NCBI GenBank assembly: GCA_004195715.1 | Contig: PSPX01000024.1 | Location: 1 to 33,055 of the forward strand | Reading direction: 5' to 3' | DNA: 33,055 nucleotides | From: Methanobacteriota archaeon | GTDB lineage: Archaea; Thermoplasmatota; Poseidoniia; Poseidoniales; Thalassarchaeaceae | Shown here: piece after piece, positions 32,407 to 33,055 of the stretch | How the letters are laid out: every line of letters begins with the position of its first letter | Position numbering within the stretch: the stretch's first letter is position 1 | Translations under genes and position numbers: made by a program | Notes under the pieces: generated by a model | Database searches by the model: none | The model's input: the letters and a program-made list of their open reading frames with translations, nothing else | Told to the model about the DNA's origin: nothing

Positions 32407-33055
32407 GAGAGAATCTGCTGGCGCCGACGGCAGCGAGTGCTAGAGCGCCGATACCTGCTATCAGACCGAAGCCGGGCAGAGCGTCCGAGACAGCGCCACC
32501 GATTCCGTCGCCACCGCCACCTTCTCCTGGGATGGTCTGGTTGACCACGGGGAAGTTCATTTCGACGGTGTAGTTGTCCTCATTATTTGAGTAGAAGAAC
32601 TTGAAGTAAGAATCGCACAAGAAAATGAAGCATAAGGGTCCAGAATCTGCATAGCCAACCCACCTGAAGGTAACTATCGGCTCATCAGCCGATTTATTCC
32701 ACCTAGTCATATTCTCATTGACGTCGATTTTCCAGTTCCGAGTTTCAGGATCACCGGTATCTATGCCTGCGTACTCTGTGCGAGCTACTTCCATACTGCC
32801 CTTAGAGAGAGTGACATTCAGATCCTCGCAATCATTAGCACACTGGCCCGGAGCATAGACCTCGACTGCGAAATCAAGCTCTATAGTTCCATTTGGACTG
32901 AGATACATATCCTGCTTGAAGTTCTCCTGTATCTTACATGAGAACTCAACCTCGTGCTTACCATTAGTTACCACACTCTCTCCGAAACCCTCACTGGCAG
33001 AACCTGAGGAATCGTTGCCATCGAAGTGAGTCCAGCAGTTGTTCAGGCCACTGTC
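32396..33055 (-). CDS. PGF-CTERM surface protein, C-terminal part (5' end beyond the window)
   Basis: Partial gene: the frame is open through the window edge at 33055, giving at least 219 residues. The C-terminus is a complete PGF-CTERM sorting signal: a Gly-rich linker, ALPGFG, a hydrophobic helix (LIAGIGALALAAVGA) and a basic end (SRFSREE). In archaea such tails are processed by archaeosortase A, which cuts near PGF and attaches the protein to a lipid. The preceding region has beta-strand-like repeats, several cysteines, and N-x-S/T sites (for example NGT, NVT, NMT, NYT) expected for an N-glycosylated exoprotein. The function of the missing N-terminal part is unknown. A GTG at 32974 is not a likely true start. 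Confidence 0.85.
   Translation of the reverse strand, partial: DSGLNNCWTHFDGNDSSGSASEGFGESVVTNGKHEVEFSCKIQENFKQDMYLSPNGTIELDFAVEVYAPGQCANDCEDLNVTLSKGSMEVARTEYAGIDTGDPETRNWKIDVNENMTRWNKSADEPIVTFRWVGYADSGPLCFIFLCDSYFKFFYSNNEDNYTVEMNFPVVNQTIPGEGGGGDGIGGAVSDALPGFGLIAGIGALALAAVGASRFSREE

Noticed and set aside
1-33055. CRISPR array, insertion sequence, prophage or defence island
   Set aside because: No spaced direct repeats, transposase, integrase or known defence domain was seen; the region is ordinary dense chromosomal sequence.

Overview
The window looks like a chromosomal piece of a planktonic euryarchaeon, most probably a Marine Group II archaeon (Poseidoniales, Thermoplasmatota). The archaeal core is a run encoding Pus10, ribosomal protein L21e, RNA polymerase subunit Rpo4, a DUF655 protein and KsgA. 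A PGF-CTERM cell-surface tail, a Thr tRNA without an encoded CCA end and frequent GTG starts agree with this. Mixed in are bacterial-looking families (J-domain protein, cofactor-dependent phosphoglycerate mutase, NSS transporter, lipoprotein protease), as expected in that group. The lineage is an inference from gene content. No mobile element, CRISPR array or rRNA was seen.

Layout. 102-3104 (minus): acylpyruvase-like FAH protein, lipoprotein metalloprotease, MtaD-like deaminase. 3189-8568 (plus): J-domain protein overlapping a large RND/MMPL exporter, then a PH-domain membrane protein, a DUF2892-like protein and a DUF971 protein. 8664-14049 (plus): the translation/transcription run from pus10 to ksgA, followed by an unrecognised zinc-ribbon protein, a [2Fe-2S] ferredoxin and a 55-residue membrane protein. 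14038-16119 (minus): M24 peptidase, LOG-like protein, MIP18-like protein. 16187-17491 (plus): phosphoglycerate kinase, whose stop codon touches the 3' end of a minus-strand tRNA-Thr(CGU). 17646-18179 (plus): a four-helix membrane protein. 18180-22022 (minus): HAD phosphatase, prenyl diphosphate synthase (UppS), Nudix, RidA and phosphohexomutase. 22110-23360 (plus): a membrane-anchored protein resembling a decayed kinase fold. 23341-25047 (minus): MscS channel and phosphoglycerate mutase. 25148-31029 (plus): secreted M14 carboxypeptidase, NSS amino-acid transporter, NAD(P)HX repair enzyme and GtrA-like protein. 31054-32310: hisS. 32311-33055 (minus): a possible 31-residue ORF and the C-terminal part of a PGF-CTERM surface protein that runs off the window.

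How the genes fit together. The coding is dense, with many 4-base overlaps. Extracellular protein breakdown plus uptake (M14 carboxypeptidase with NSS transporter, lipoprotein protease, M24 peptidase) fits a protein-scavenging heterotroph. UppS, the HAD phosphatase, phosphohexomutase and GtrA point to polyprenyl-phosphate-linked glycan building. Pgk and GpmA supply lower glycolysis/gluconeogenesis. The least explained items are the zinc-ribbon protein after ksgA, the pseudokinase-like protein, the HAD-UppS pair, and the microproteins. No gene-free stretch exceeds 300 bases; the longest is about 133 bases (19566-19698).
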